Assembly (NCBI GenBank): GCA_033675265.1
Contig: JAUJYZ010000250.1
Span: forward strand, 186,001 to 250,000
DNA length: 64,000 nucleotides
Reading direction: 5' to 3'
From: Actinostola sp. cb2023
Lineage: Eukaryota; Cnidaria; Anthozoa; Actiniaria; Actinostolidae
Within the stretch, counting starts at the first letter, position 1. Each line of letters begins with the position of its first letter. This document shows, one piece after another, positions 20,612 to 29,914 of this stretch. The position numbers were made by a program, and so were the translations under genes. The notes beneath the pieces were generated by a model that did no database searches, was not told the DNA's origin, and saw only the letters and a program-made list of their open reading frames with translations.

Positions 20612-21033
20612 CCCGGGGGGGGGGGGGACTCTCCATAACAGTAGACGGGGGTGATCGTCGGCAAAATCAATTTTAACCCTAAGGGATAGCACATTGGGTG
20701 TGGTCAACAGCAAATTTACCCCTAAGAGATAGCACATTGGGTGTGGTCGAAGAAATTTTTAACCCTAAGAGATAGCAATAAAACAAACACATTTTCAGTT
20801 TTCCTGAATTTTATTACGGTCCTTAAGACACCGCCATCGGTGACTGTTGAGAGTGCTGTCATCCAGTCATCAAGTCCGGCTTTTTTTGGATAGGATGATC
20901 CCCTAAGGGATAGCAGACTCTTTGAACACCCCTAAGGGATAGTAGATGGTAGAATTTTATACCCTAAGGGATAGGACGATCACCCCCGTCTACTGTTATG
21001 GAGAGTCCCCCCCCCCCCCCCCCCCCCCCCGGG
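20612..21033. mobile_element. 422-bp MITE with 8-bp target duplication
   Basis: Both ends are inverted repeats of about 48 bp: CCCGGGGG...ACTCTCCATAACAGTAGACG on the left and its reverse complement ending CCCCCGGG on the right. ATTCTAAG is duplicated directly outside (20604-20611 and 21034-21041). The interior repeats an AACCCTAAGGGATAGCACATT-like block. Eight-base duplications fit hAT-type transposition, though the C/G homopolymer ends are unusual. It landed in the last codons of the DIRS recombinase. Confidence 0.85.
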
Positions 21034-21966
21034 ATTCTAAGTAACCTTTGTAGGCATCTGAGGCCCAATCTCCAAAGACTTGAATAATCTCCCCTGGAAC
21101 CCCACAATGGAAGGCAAATGATGCTGCTCCCCTACGAAATGAGTGACCTCTATATAAGTGAGAAAGAGGGATACTGGCTAATTCGAGTTTAGCACGCAGA
21201 AACGTAATCAATGCCCCTTTAGTTATCGACTGATAGTTACTATTGGCGTTTCTGTGAACTAAGAAAGCTGGAGACTGATCAGAAGCTGGGACCATCTTAC
21301 ACATCTGGCGAAACAAGAACACTGGACAAAGTGGGCTACCCTCTATCTCTACCAAAGGAATCAATAATCTTCGTTCATTACTCTGAATGGTCTTGGTCCA
21401 CTTAAATAAAACTAGTAAGCCCCCTTTGCAAAAAAGATATCTCCTCTACATAGATGTTTAGTCTTATCGAAAAGCCTAACTGATTCTGGTACAATGTTGG
21501 ACATTCTAGCCATAACGAAAAAGGTAAACAAACAAGCACATAACGAGGTAACTTCCCCCTCCTCCTTTAAATTGCACACTTTAGCGAACTTGTGTAAAAT
21601 CTCTGGAGTTATGGGTGGGGCCCTATTAGGCGTATGCTTCGCCAACCTGGCGATTCCTTTGAGAGTAATTCGTACTTCATAGGATTCTAAGGTGTTGAAC
21701 TCAAAACCCCCTATAATATGTAAAAGTTTTACTCCACTTAAATAATTCCTTATAGTCTGTGGTGTAAGCGATCTACTTAAAAATTGACCATATAAACAGA
21801 TTACTTTTGGAGTGGCTGGTAACGGAGTCAGGCCGAAATATGAACAAAACAATAAATAACTTTTCCATTGACATTGATGGTTTTTGGTAGTTCCAGCCGC
21901 ATATGCAGAACGTTGAGTGATCTGTAAGTCCCTCTCCAGCTGAATCAGCTCTCTGTCTGAAAACAA
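20996..21966 (-). pseudogene. DIRS tyrosine recombinase, frameshifted and MITE-disrupted
   Basis: Two frames make up the enzyme: 21966-21412 (SAM-like N-terminal DNA-binding part, QITQRSAYAAGTTKNHQCQW, then the first catalytic Arg near ARMSN) and 21364-20996. The second contains H-S-F-R-R-G, the HxxR box, and GDWASDAYKGYLE with the nucleophilic Tyr. The frame changes at a C5 run (21420-21424 on the plus strand). After GYLE the frame enters the MITE; the original C-terminus resumes at about 20604. The first frame has no ATG: it follows the RT stop (TGA) directly, and TTGATTGTTTTCAG there resembles a 3' splice site. The enzyme would integrate circular element DNA. Confidence 0.75.
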
Positions 21967-23886
21967 TCAAATACATACATTTAAATTGAAAATGTCATCT
22001 CTTAATTCTTCAGCTTGAACTATCACGTTGAGATCATAATGTCCATAAAATTTAGCAGCATATAATGCAGGATCTAAGTGCCATCGAGACAAACAATCCG
22101 CAAGACGATTTTCATCTCCAGCCAGGTGTACTGCTCTCAACTCAATTTCTTGCCTTGCCGTGCACAGCCAAATGTTCCGCAAAAGTCTACCCATTAGAGG
22201 GTCTCTGGTCTTTCCCGAATTGAGCATGTGAACTACTGACTCGTTGTCACAATAAACCTGTATTCGCAGGCCTGTCCAATTCACCCCCCATAGTCGTAGA
22301 GCGACCAGAATTGCTAAACACTCCAGATGATGGATACTTGGCAAGTTGCTCCGGATGTTTGACGGGAACTGTGAATGAAATATCCTGTTGTTAAATATTC
22401 CTCCACAGCCAGTCAGACAAGAATCTGTAGCGAATATTTCATCAGGCTTTGACCACAGGGATGTATAAATTATTGATACGCCGTTGTACTGACTGATAAA
22501 CTCTCTCCACCACTTTAGGTCTTTGCGACATTCGCTGCTGATATTCATGTGATGATGGTTATGCTTCAGAGACTTTAACAGATCCAACAGACGCATGATG
22601 AATATTCGACTCTGCTTCACGCATTTACACACAAACGATAGTTTTCCAATAAGCGACTGAAGCTCCCGTTTCGTAGCCTTCTTCTTATGCAGCCATGTCT
22701 CCACCAGCTCTAATATTTCTGTCAATCGCTCTGGTGTGACTGAAATTGTCATATTCTCCGTATTAAATTGTACCCCAAGACAGGTCACTGATGAAGACGG
22801 TGAACACGCTTTATTAAAGGATTCAACTAATCCCAATCTGTCCAGTAACTTCTGTAGGGAATGGAAGGCAGGCCATGCTGAGTTGCTACCTTCCACCCCT
22901 TGAAAATCGTCAAGATAATTCAAAACTTCATAGCCATTTTGTTTACAAATATAGGCCACCGCATTAGTAATTCTCTGACAAGCCATTGCTGCGGATCTAA
23001 GCCCCATGGGCAGCACCGTGTCAAAGTAATATCCAGTGTTCCATTTAAATCCTAACAGGGGAAAGTCATACGGGTCAACTGGAAATTGCCGATACGCTCT
23101 TCTTAAGTCGCATTTGTAAATAAGACAACCCCGTCCCTTGGTAGCTACAAGATCCGCAATGTTATCAACCGTAGGATACAATAATTCATATTCTACTCCT
23201 TCATGTACACTCTTCCCTATTCCCGTGTTTACCGAAGTCTGGAGAGGCCAACTTAAGTCTAAAATTACCCTTCGCTCCTCAGTATCCTTCTTTGGGACAG
23301 TATTAAGCGGCGATATTGCCATACCTCGTGAAAATGGAATCGAATCAAATGGACCGGCTACAGATCCTCTTGATAATTCTTCCTCTAAATACTTGTTTAG
23401 TTCATCTGGAAAAGTCGTGGCTCCTTTATGATTTCTCAGTTCACTAATAGGGAACCCACACACGTCGTACAGATATCCGACCGGCCAACCAAATTCTAAA
23501 AAGTCACATATGATGAAATCTTTATAATCTTGAAGCTCTAGCCTCCATAAAGGAATATTTAACTTTGATTTCAAAGGTATTCGGGCTTGCTTATAATTAT
23601 GACATCGTGTAGAATAGATCTTGTTATGAAGCTGAACATGCTCGTTAAAATCCTCCGCATTACGTATTTCATTCTTTAAAGAAAAAGTCATGTTTTCGTC
23701 CTGTTTAACACTTGAAGTCTCCGAAATATCATCATCATGTATTTCTAAGTCTCGCAATAAGACACGAGGCATTGACATTCGATCCGACGTCGACGGATTA
23801 AACGACACATTAACTGCCCCACCAGAGTCATGAACAAAAGAGTCCTGTAAAAAGTCCTGCGAATCCTTGGTCTCGTAATCTTTCAG
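21967..23886 (-). CDS. DIRS reverse transcriptase-RNase H
   Basis: This frame is open for about 640 codons after the TGA at 23887-23889. It lies in the same frame as the preceding Gag-like ORF, and the next codon is CTG, so no ATG marks its start until about 23778 (MSMPRV). RT motifs: YKCDLRRAYRQFPV (A), LPMGLRSAAMACQRI (B) and LNYLDDFQG (C). RNase H: FATDSCLTGCGG, YCDNESVVHML and GDENRLADCLSRW. A methyltransferase domain of the DIRS1 type is not evident. Catalytic residues look intact. Expression may need UGA readthrough or splicing. It ends in TGA immediately before the recombinase frame. Confidence 0.85.
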   Translation of the reverse strand: MKDYETKDSQDFLQDSFVHDSGGAVNVSFNPSTSDRMSMPRVLLRDLEIHDDDISETSSVKQDENMTFSLKNEIRNAEDFNEHVQLHNKIYSTRCHNYKQARIPLKSKLNIPLWRLELQDYKDFIICDFLEFGWPVGYLYDVCGFPISELRNHKGATTFPDELNKYLEEELSRGSVAGPFDSIPFSRGMAISPLNTVPKKDTEERRVILDLSWPLQTSVNTGIGKSVHEGVEYELLYPTVDNIADLVATKGRGCLIYKCDLRRAYRQFPVDPYDFPLLGFKWNTGYYFDTVLPMGLRSAAMACQRITNAVAYICKQNGYEVLNYLDDFQGVEGSNSAWPAFHSLQKLLDRLGLVESFNKACSPSSSVTCLGVQFNTENMTISVTPERLTEILELVETWLHKKKATKRELQSLIGKLSFVCKCVKQSRIFIMRLLDLLKSLKHNHHHMNISSECRKDLKWWREFISQYNGVSIIYTSLWSKPDEIFATDSCLTGCGGIFNNRIFHSQFPSNIRSNLPSIHHLECLAILVALRLWGVNWTGLRIQVYCDNESVVHMLNSGKTRDPLMGRLLRNIWLCTARQEIELRAVHLAGDENRLADCLSRWHLDPALYAAKFYGHYDLNVIVQAEELRDDIFNLNVCI

Positions 23887-24947
23887 TCATTCCGTTTCTT
23901 TTTTATGAGGGCACTCCGCTGCGCTTTCAGCGTGATATTTCTTAATTCTATCTTTCACCCAACAAGCGGCACAAATGTGTGACAGCCATTTCCTCTCTCC
24001 CCTCAATGTCGCGAAGTGATCCTTTGTTTGCGTGCAATTTCCTTTGTTAAACTCGCGGCAAAATAGAACGACCGTGCGCTTGATTTCTACTTTTTCGGTG
24101 GAATGTGAGGATTTTCTCGCACACCCCGCGAAAGAACGATTCTCAATCGACGTAAATGAATCACCCCATCTCCGCCGCCCTCGCTCTATTTCCATTAACA
24201 CGGCCGCGTGATAGCTTCGAACAGCGCTCCATTCGTACACTGTGGCCAGATACATCAACGCGCTCAGATGTTCTATTCGTTCACGTCTTTCTTTGGACGA
24301 TATTGAAGACATGGCCAGTATTGTGCTGTAACCGGCAACAAATTCCTCTATTTTCAACTCGTCGTATTTGACATCTTTACTAACGTATCCCAGTGTTATT
24401 CGCTATGTGGCCAAATTTGCGGTTTAACTACCCGTGATGCGATTTTTGCCGACTTCCCAGACTTTAATCTTTTCTTACCTCGCTTGGCTTTACATTTTTC
24501 CTGCTCTGTGGAGCTTGAACTTCCACTAGATTCGTCGCCGCTTGAATCTTCATGTGCTGCGTCGGCTAACCCCATCTTCGCCAATTTTTTCTCCACCTCC
24601 TTGGCCAGTGGTTCAAAGGCGAGAAGATCTTTTGGTGTCACTTTTTGATCCTTCAACTTCGATTCGGTATCAGTATTCTCTGCCTTCAGTTTGGCAATCT
24701 TCTCCTTCAATTCCTGCTTCTCCTGCTTTCGTTTGGCATTCTCATTTAATTGCAGAAGCTCTTCCTTGCGTTTCTCTTCTTTGGCAACTTGCGCCATCAG
24801 TTCTTCCCACTCCTCGTGGTCGTCATCATCATGCTCGTCGTTTGTCTCGCCTGAAACGTCGCCTCCGGTTTTATCTGGCAGTATTCCACTATCCAAACTT
24901 TTATAATCAATTTTCTCGTGCGGACGCAACGAATATTTAGCCATCAT
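23887..24947 (-). pseudogene. DIRS Gag-like protein, one frameshift
   Basis: The first part (24947-24396) is highly charged: an acidic stretch (NDEHDDDDHEEWEELM), a long coiled-coil-like Lys/Glu helix, then a Ser/Asp region and a basic patch ending in VVKPQIWPHSE. The second part (24357-23887) continues in another frame as a helical region (EEFVAGYSTILAMSS, HLSALMYLATVYEW) and a Cys/His segment (CREFNKGNCTQ...H, then HICAACW) that may bind RNA. The two belong together by position, with a shift near 24395. The ORF ends TGA-CTG in frame with RT. It would package element RNA. Confidence 0.65.
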
Positions 24948-25002
24948 TTAACTCTGATAAATAAGACAACTATAACTTGAACGACTATTACTAGAACTTA
25001 CA

Positions 25003-25161
25003 AGAGGAGGTGATCTGAACTAACTAAGTAAAACTAAAGACCTCCAATTACATGTAAACATGATAACGAGACTGCGGTACAAAGTTCAATTAAATATATG
25101 ATCAGTTAAACCGGAAATGTGCTCATAATTAAACGTTTTGAGTGAACCCAAAACCATACAA
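25003..25161. repeat. DIRS terminal direct repeat, 5' copy
   Basis: Direct partner of 20177-20335, located 55 bases upstream of the first Gag codon on the minus strand, where it would act as element promoter and 5' untranslated region. Confidence 0.9.
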
Positions 25162-25310
25162 AACTACTTCTGTATGATGATACAAGCTATTAGGTTTCAC
25201 ATTTAAAATCTATCAAAACAGCTTTATTAAGAAGCCCAAGTTCACGCTAGTAGAGCGTCTAGTTGAAGGTTATCATAAGATTATCATTGTTGTTGTTATT
25301 ATTAGTCCAT

Positions 25311-25519
25311 AGGTGATAGGTTATGGATCGTTTCAAGACCAAATTGCATTATGATAACAGCTAGAATGGTGTGGAATTGACAAAGAGTCTTGGCCTGCTT
25401 GAAATCAAAGAGATACGATTTTCATATAGGAAGTGTTATTTTTGGCTATAATTCAAGCTGTTACCATAATGCAGTTCGGTCTTGGAATGACCTACAGTAT
25501 AACCTATCACTACTATGTC
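25311..25519. repeat. ~209-bp MITE-like inverted repeat
   Basis: About 52 bases at 25311-25362 (AGGTGATAGGTTATGGATCG, GACCAAATTGCATTATGATA, ACAGCT) return in reverse complement at 25467-25519 (AGCTGTTACCATAATGCAGT, GTCTTGGAATGACC, AACCTATCACT) with several mismatches. There is no coding content. Confidence 0.7.
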
Positions 25520-25594
25520 CTTCACAACCTTTTTGAAATAGGTGGATAGTAAACAATATAGTACATAATATGATTGCTGTAAATTTGTAATAAT

Positions 25595-25661
25595 TAAAAG
25601 GCTTTAAAAGTTTTAACAAAATTAATGTTTTGAACATTTGTTAAAACTTTTAAAGCCTTTT
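25595..25661. terminator. strong hairpin 3' of the HECT gene
   Basis: AAAAGGCTTTAAAAGTTTTA (from 25596) pairs with TAAAACTTTTAAAGCCTTTT (25642-25661) across a short loop. It lies just beyond the minus-strand stop of the HECT frame at 25696. It may be a small foldback repeat; a transcription-end role is only positional inference. Confidence 0.5.
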
Positions 25662-25695
25662 ATTTATTATAAACAATATAGGTTAATTATATGTT

Positions 25696-26004
25696 TCACA
25701 CTTTTCCGAATCCACAACTGTTGAACAGTGCTTTATTAATAAGCTCTGCAAAGGATTCTGGATTGTCGTGCCCCCTTGGCAATGCAAGCGCAAGGGCACA
25801 TGTCGAGGCATAGGGAAGACGTGTTGATGTCATTTCTTGATCAAAAAAATCAATGTTGATATGGTGTCGAAACCCTAATGGTGGGATCGCATCGGCCCCT
25901 GTGATGAACTGTAGAAGGTCTTGGAAATACACCTGCAACTGGTCACTGTTGACAGTGTACTTTACCTGGCAATCTAAAATTGGATTAATGATCACTACAA
26001 TTTC
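25696..26004 (-). CDS. HECT E3 ligase-like gene, last exon (HECT C-lobe)
   Basis: This is the best exon of the gene. It opens after a consensus acceptor (TTTGTGTAG|G) at 26004 and ends with a stop at 25696. The protein reads LLQFITGADAIPPLGF, LPYASTCALALALPRGHD and KALFNSCGFGKV. LP-x-A/T-S-T-C-x-x-x-L-x-L-P is the signature around the catalytic Cys of HECT ubiquitin ligases, with the Cys at STC, and the terminal F-G fits the family. The enzyme accepts ubiquitin on this Cys and passes it to a substrate. The proteins it resembles are the G2E3-like HECT proteins expanded in many marine animals. Confidence 0.8.
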   Translation of the reverse strand, partial: EIVVIINPILDCQVKYTVNSDQLQVYFQDLLQFITGADAIPPLGFRHHINIDFFDQEMTSTRLPYASTCALALALPRGHDNPESFAELINKALFNSCGFGKV

Positions 26005-26494
26005 CTACACAAACATAACATTATTTTGATATAATTATTACTGTAATATTTTACAACTGCATAGTCATCATTAGTACATGAATGTAGCTCCTTATATAAC
26101 AATCAATGATATCAGAATAATGTACCCATGCACATTATCTTTATTTTCATACAAACACGTATATCATTATTGATATAAATGTAAGGTAACTCATCATATT
26201 GTTACTTGGTTAGTTAAAAAAACTTGATTGTTAGACAACACATCTACATGTCATTCTTATCTTCTAGCTACACTAGTAAAACCATAAATAAACCCTAGAA
26301 CTGAACAATAATAGTATTATAATAATAATGGCTGTTCTCAGTAATAATAGAACTACAGAATGTATACCTTTAATTAAGGAGACACTTCTCCTGGTCCCAT
26401 TGATGGATGTTCAACTTTATTTTGACATTCTTACAACTACCTTTGTTAGAAGTATTATAAAATAGTATTTTCTTTACCATATTATTATAATTAC

Positions 26495-26733
26495 CTTCCA
26501 TTTGTTTCAAATACACTTCCCAACTGTATATTGTAGCTTCTTCTTCTGCTCTTCTATTACTTCCCTCTAGACTCCACTCAATTTTGTACAGGGATTTGAA
26601 AGTCGTTCTTGATAGTGCATTTGGAACAAGGGTAAAGAGTGACTGAAATTCCTGTGGATGTAGTTGAACCTTTTTCCAGAGACCACCAACTCTATTGAGT
26701 CCATCTTTAAACTGCTGAATTTCTGAAGATACC
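26495..26733 (-). CDS. HECT-like gene, exon 6
   Basis: The exon is bounded by acceptor TTTATAG|G at 26733 and donor GAAG|GTAATT at 26495. The open frame contains EIQQFKDGLNRVGGLWKKVQ, HPQEFQSLFTLV and EGSNRRAEEEATIYSWE. This layout, an F-x-x-G-L segment, then an HP-x-x-F/L segment, then EGSNRR before the C-lobe, is what the middle of G2E3-like HECT proteins looks like. The frame is clean across the whole block. Confidence 0.65.
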
Positions 26734-27028
26734 CTATAAAGAGTTTACCAGATCTATAAACCACTTAATTGAAAGGGATTGTTTCAGACTGATGACTGAA
26801 GTAATGATGTGTACATAACAATAACAACAACAATAACAATTGAACAACAACAACAACAATAATCATCATCAGTATAGGTAATCATGCAATGGTTTCGAGT
26901 GGATAAGGTATGCATTATTAGGTCTGGGATAGGATCAGGATTTTAGGGTCTCTTCAGGCTTCACACCGCTACCCAAAAATGTCCAGAGTACCCCCTCCCC
27001 ACCAGCTCCTGGATTGTATGATGCTTAC

Positions 27029-27139
27029 CGATAAACCAAATACTGCTTGACTAAAGCCTGGATGATGTATGGCTTCTGCTCTAACTTTGCAACATATATT
27101 CCTTGGTAGCCCTGGAGTGCCACACAAAGGATTTGAAGT
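27029..27139 (-). CDS. HECT-like gene, exon 5
   Basis: A short exon encoding LQILCVALQGYQGIYVAKLE then an IIQALVKQYLVYR segment, ending at a good donor (CG|GTAAGC) at 27029. The acceptor is less certain: an in-frame TAA lies just upstream, so the exon should begin at about 27139 after ATAAAG. No motif identifies it alone; position and splice signals do. Confidence 0.5.
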
Positions 27140-27376
27140 CTTTATCGGAATTCAAAGATCCCAGCTGTTAATAAAATAAATAATTAGCTAGGGCAATTTG
27201 TGTATTAAATTTACATTACATGCAACTACATTATGTAACAATATAATATTCAAGTCCATTATGTTTTAGGTTGTTTTTGCAATATATTTTTATTATGTAA
27301 TTATTGTTATTATTAGTATTAAATGATTAGTATTACTATTGTTATTGTTGTATTTATCATTTTATAACATGTACCC

Positions 27377-27643
27377 GTTTCACAGTTTCAACAAAGTCTT
27401 GGTCAGTTATTATATCAACTTCAAAATCATGGAGATTGACAGTCAATCCACACCTCAGTTTGTACATTGTGGGGTCTAAACATGCAAGCCCTGGACCATC
27501 TTGCATGATAGACATTCCCACTAGGCAGCCTGCTAAGAAATCAGTAGTGGTTTTCCTCTAGTAATTTAAGGTTATGAGAAAACACCTTATGCCCTTCTGA
27601 ACCTTCTAAAAGGCCAGAGTGTGACACTTCTTGTATGACTAGC
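27377..27643 (-). pseudogene. HECT-like gene, exon 4 with internal frame break
   Basis: Acceptor CTTATTAG|G at 27643 and donor CGG|GTACATG at 27377. The first half reads EGHKVFSHNLKLLEENHY, the second, in a different frame, FLAGCLVGMSIMQDGPGLAC. Both match the HECT N-lobe layout (x-H-N-x-x-x-L then A-G-x-x-x-x-x-S-x-x-x-G-G-P), so both are coding in origin. They are separated by TGA and a shift near 27535. A 54-base intron there would delete conserved residues, so a real lesion or a sequence error is more likely. Confidence 0.55.
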
Positions 27644-27861
27644 CTAATAAGAGAGAAAAAAAGCTCCATTAGAATTAAGACAATAAAATGATGGTATTTT
27701 GATGCATTATCAATGACTTTTTTTTGTATTTTTTTTTCTTGTTAAGAGTATTTTAGCCATAGTTTGTTATACAAATATTCTACTTATATGTAAATAAAAA
27801 AGTAGCTTTGCTTGATCATGATAGGCAATTGCCCTTTCTACATGTATATTTGAAATAGTAC

Positions 27862-28093
27862 CTGAAAAACTCACGGCGAGGACCACCGGCATCGGCTCCG
27901 TCCTCCCCACTAAACTGCACCATGAGATCTTTGCAACAATCAAATGTCTTTGACTGTAGGACAGCAAAAGCTGTTTGCAAGATTTTTGATCTCCTGATAA
28001 CTATTTCATTCTGATCACCAAGTATCCTACATTCAGCTTTGCATGTGCTCTTTCAATATTTCTTGCAAGTTTGCATGAAGTTCTTCGTTATTG
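27862..28093 (-). CDS. HECT-like gene, exon 3 (start of HECT domain)
   Basis: Ends at donor TTTTTCAG|GTACTA (27862). The frame holds IVIRRSKILQTAFAVLQSKT and VQFSGEDGADAGGPRREFF. The motif F-x-G-E-x-G-x-D-x-G-G-P-x-R/K-E-F is the start of the HECT N-lobe. The acceptor is ambiguous: AATTACACAG at 28094 gives a frame that stops, whereas an internal AG near 28050 keeps it open. Confidence 0.7.
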
Positions 28094-28207
28094 CTGTGTA
28101 ATTAAAAATGAAACCATAAAATATTCAACGTACATGTATCTAATTTCTTGATGATATTGCTCTAAAGCTCAATGTTTTAGCTCAGGATACTTAGTAAAGT
28201 TTCTTAC

Positions 28208-28352
28208 TTTTGTGAATATGATTTGTCATGATCTGCATGTTAGGGATGCCAAAATAGCACTCTGTATGTCCTCTTCTTCTTGTAGATCTCCTAAGTTGTC
28301 ATCTTGTTGATCTTCAAGTAGCTGAACATAATTGTTATATGCACTGTCACTT
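28208..28352 (-). CDS. HECT-like gene, exon 2 with ubiquitin-interacting motif
   Basis: Acceptor CTCATAG|A at 28352 and donor AAAA|GTAAG at 28208. The exon encodes VQLLEDQQDDNLGDLQ followed by EEEDIQSAILASL. The latter fits the ubiquitin-interacting motif (acidic run, hydrophobic residue, A-x-x-x-S) residue by residue. A TGA follows shortly before the donor in the same frame, so either the donor is elsewhere or the exon is damaged. A UIM before a HECT domain would let the ligase bind ubiquitinated partners. Confidence 0.5.
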
Positions 28353-28488
28353 CTATGAGAGAATTAAAGGGCATAAAGCTTTGGATTAAACCATAATGTA
28401 ATATATATTTTTGGTCTTACCTAAATTTCTTGCTCGGTTGACTGAGGCTTTTGATGCAGAGCTGCTTGAAGCACATGCACCTAATTAC

Positions 28489-29285
28489 TTGCTGTGGGAT
28501 GATGCTTTTGAAGTACATGTAGAACTGCCTGCATCATCATCATCATCATTGATATTCACTATCACCTTCACCTTTTTTACTTCCTTTTTTTCATCATCAT
28601 CATCATCATGAAAAGGAGACTTCATTATATCTTCCTCGTCACTGCATTCGACATCTTCCTTTTCGCCAATCCATCTCTTAACATCATTATCTGGAACATC
28701 CATTGTCGATCTTATGTACACAGGCTCTTGTTTTGAGATGTATTTTACCAGCTTGCCTGTGTATGGCCCATTATTTAACTTTATTATTTTGTTTCCGATG
28801 GCTCTAACGAAAGTAAACGTTGGCTCCGGTAATAACTCCAACTTATCCTTGAAAATATCTGCAAACCTCTGCTTGACATCCTCCTCAGCCATTTCGTCTG
28901 ATATTTCTATGGCAGATTCTGCGAAACCCTTACTGTAGAGATTTTCTCTGAAACTTCCTCGTGGGACATTCTCTAGTTTGGGGCTTGGAAGAAGTATAAC
29001 GTCTTTTAAAACTGGTTTCGAGTTTAGATTCTCTGCTTTCCTCTTTCCAGTACGGCTAGAGTTGGTATGAGTATGACTTCGTGCATTACGTCGCTTCGGC
29101 ACATAGCTGGCATTTGGATTGAAGGCCGATCCACGGACACTTGGATATAACTGTTGCATTGTACTTGAGATACTGGCATTCGAACTTGAAGTATCAGAGT
29201 TTGAAGCATTAGAGTTGTTATTATTAGTACTTCCCTGTAGCGACTTCACAACCTCGATCAATCTGTTGAAGATCGGATCCGCCAT
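28489..29285 (-). CDS. HECT-like gene, exon 1
   Basis: ATG at 29285 in GCCATTTTG context, then about 265 residues. The order is a Ser/Asn-rich low-complexity N-terminus, a basic region (PKRRNARSHTHTNSSRTGKRK), and a folded-looking block. That block reads EEDVKQRFADIFKDKLELLP, EPTFTFVRAIGNKI and GPYTGKLVKYISKQEPVYIR, followed by an acidic tail (DDDDDEKKEVKK). The F-x-F-V-R-A-x-G-x-x...G-x-x-x-K-x-x-x...Y-I-R layout recurs in G2E3-like HECT proteins upstream of the HECT domain. The exon could end at the AA|GTAATT donor (28489); a stronger donor at 28421 would include an in-frame TAA. Confidence 0.6.
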
Positions 29286-29655
29286 TTTGATTGTGAAAAG
29301 GCTAGCGGTTTGGCGGGAAATTAGGTTAGTACTTTGTGTAAGCTTACATGTTATGTCCCAAAATTAATCCCCCAGCTGCACGTGTTCCCTGTGATTCCCC
29401 GGTGATTTCACTGATTTCTTGTGAACATCCTGTGTTTCCTGTATTCCTGTGATTCCCCATGAACTAAGCCAAACCGTGATCAAATGAGTGTCTGAAAAAA
29501 ATGATGAAATAACGAGTTCATGACTGGACCCATCAAGAAATTATTATTTATTTATTTCAAGATACAATAGGACTCTAGGTCCCCTACTAGGTACATCATG
29601 TATTTACACTCAAGCCCAACTCCTAATAAAAATATAGCAACCCCAAAATTTGCAG
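29286..29655. other. intergenic, HECT gene 5' flank
   Basis: Putative promoter side of the minus-strand HECT gene and the left flank of the Ngaro-like element. Includes a run of GTGTTCCCTGTGATTCCCC-like short repeats (29380-29465). No further feature is supported. Confidence 0.4.
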
Positions 29656-29860
29656 CATAAAAAACTAACATTATGCCAACAGCGTAATGGCATTTATGTC
29701 GAAACATAGCACACACCCAGTAATCCGATATTTGCATGCCAGTGCGCCTGTCCTGCAAAGTGACCAATGGGAGTTCAGGAGGATAATACTTAAGGCGTGT
29801 TCTGATAACACGCGGCCTCTTTCCTCTACCACTCGGAACGAAACATCATTTCAAAATTTT
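29656..29860 (+). repeat. Ngaro-like A1 repeat (5' end)
   Basis: Matches 50184-50388 and 50648-50852 almost perfectly (one A/G difference noticed in TGCATGCCA(G/A)TGCG). It starts CATAAAAAACTAACATTATG and ends ATCATTTCAAAATTTT. It presumably carries the element promoter. A frame opens through it by chance because the same DNA is reused at the 3' end. Confidence 0.9.
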
Positions 29861-29914
29861 TCAGGCAAGTTACTTTACTGTTTAGCTCAGTTAATTTCCT
29901 CGGTGGTTAATAGT

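Larger units (their letters stand above)
20177..25161 (-). mobile_element. DIRS-order tyrosine-recombinase retrotransposon
   Basis: Reading leftward from 25161: a 159-bp terminal repeat, Gag-like frames, reverse transcriptase with RNase H, a tyrosine recombinase, and the second terminal repeat. There is no DDE integrase and no aspartic protease, which defines the DIRS order. Terminal repeats are in direct orientation and nearly identical, so the copy is not old. Gag, RT and recombinase lie in one frame separated by TGA codons. A one-base shift at a C5 run and a 422-bp MITE damage the recombinase. Confidence 0.85.

Noticed and set aside
27484..27540. A 54-base intron to explain the frame break in HECT exon 4
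   Set aside because: It would remove HNLKLLE, which matches the HECT N-lobe layout; a lesion or sequence error explains the data better.
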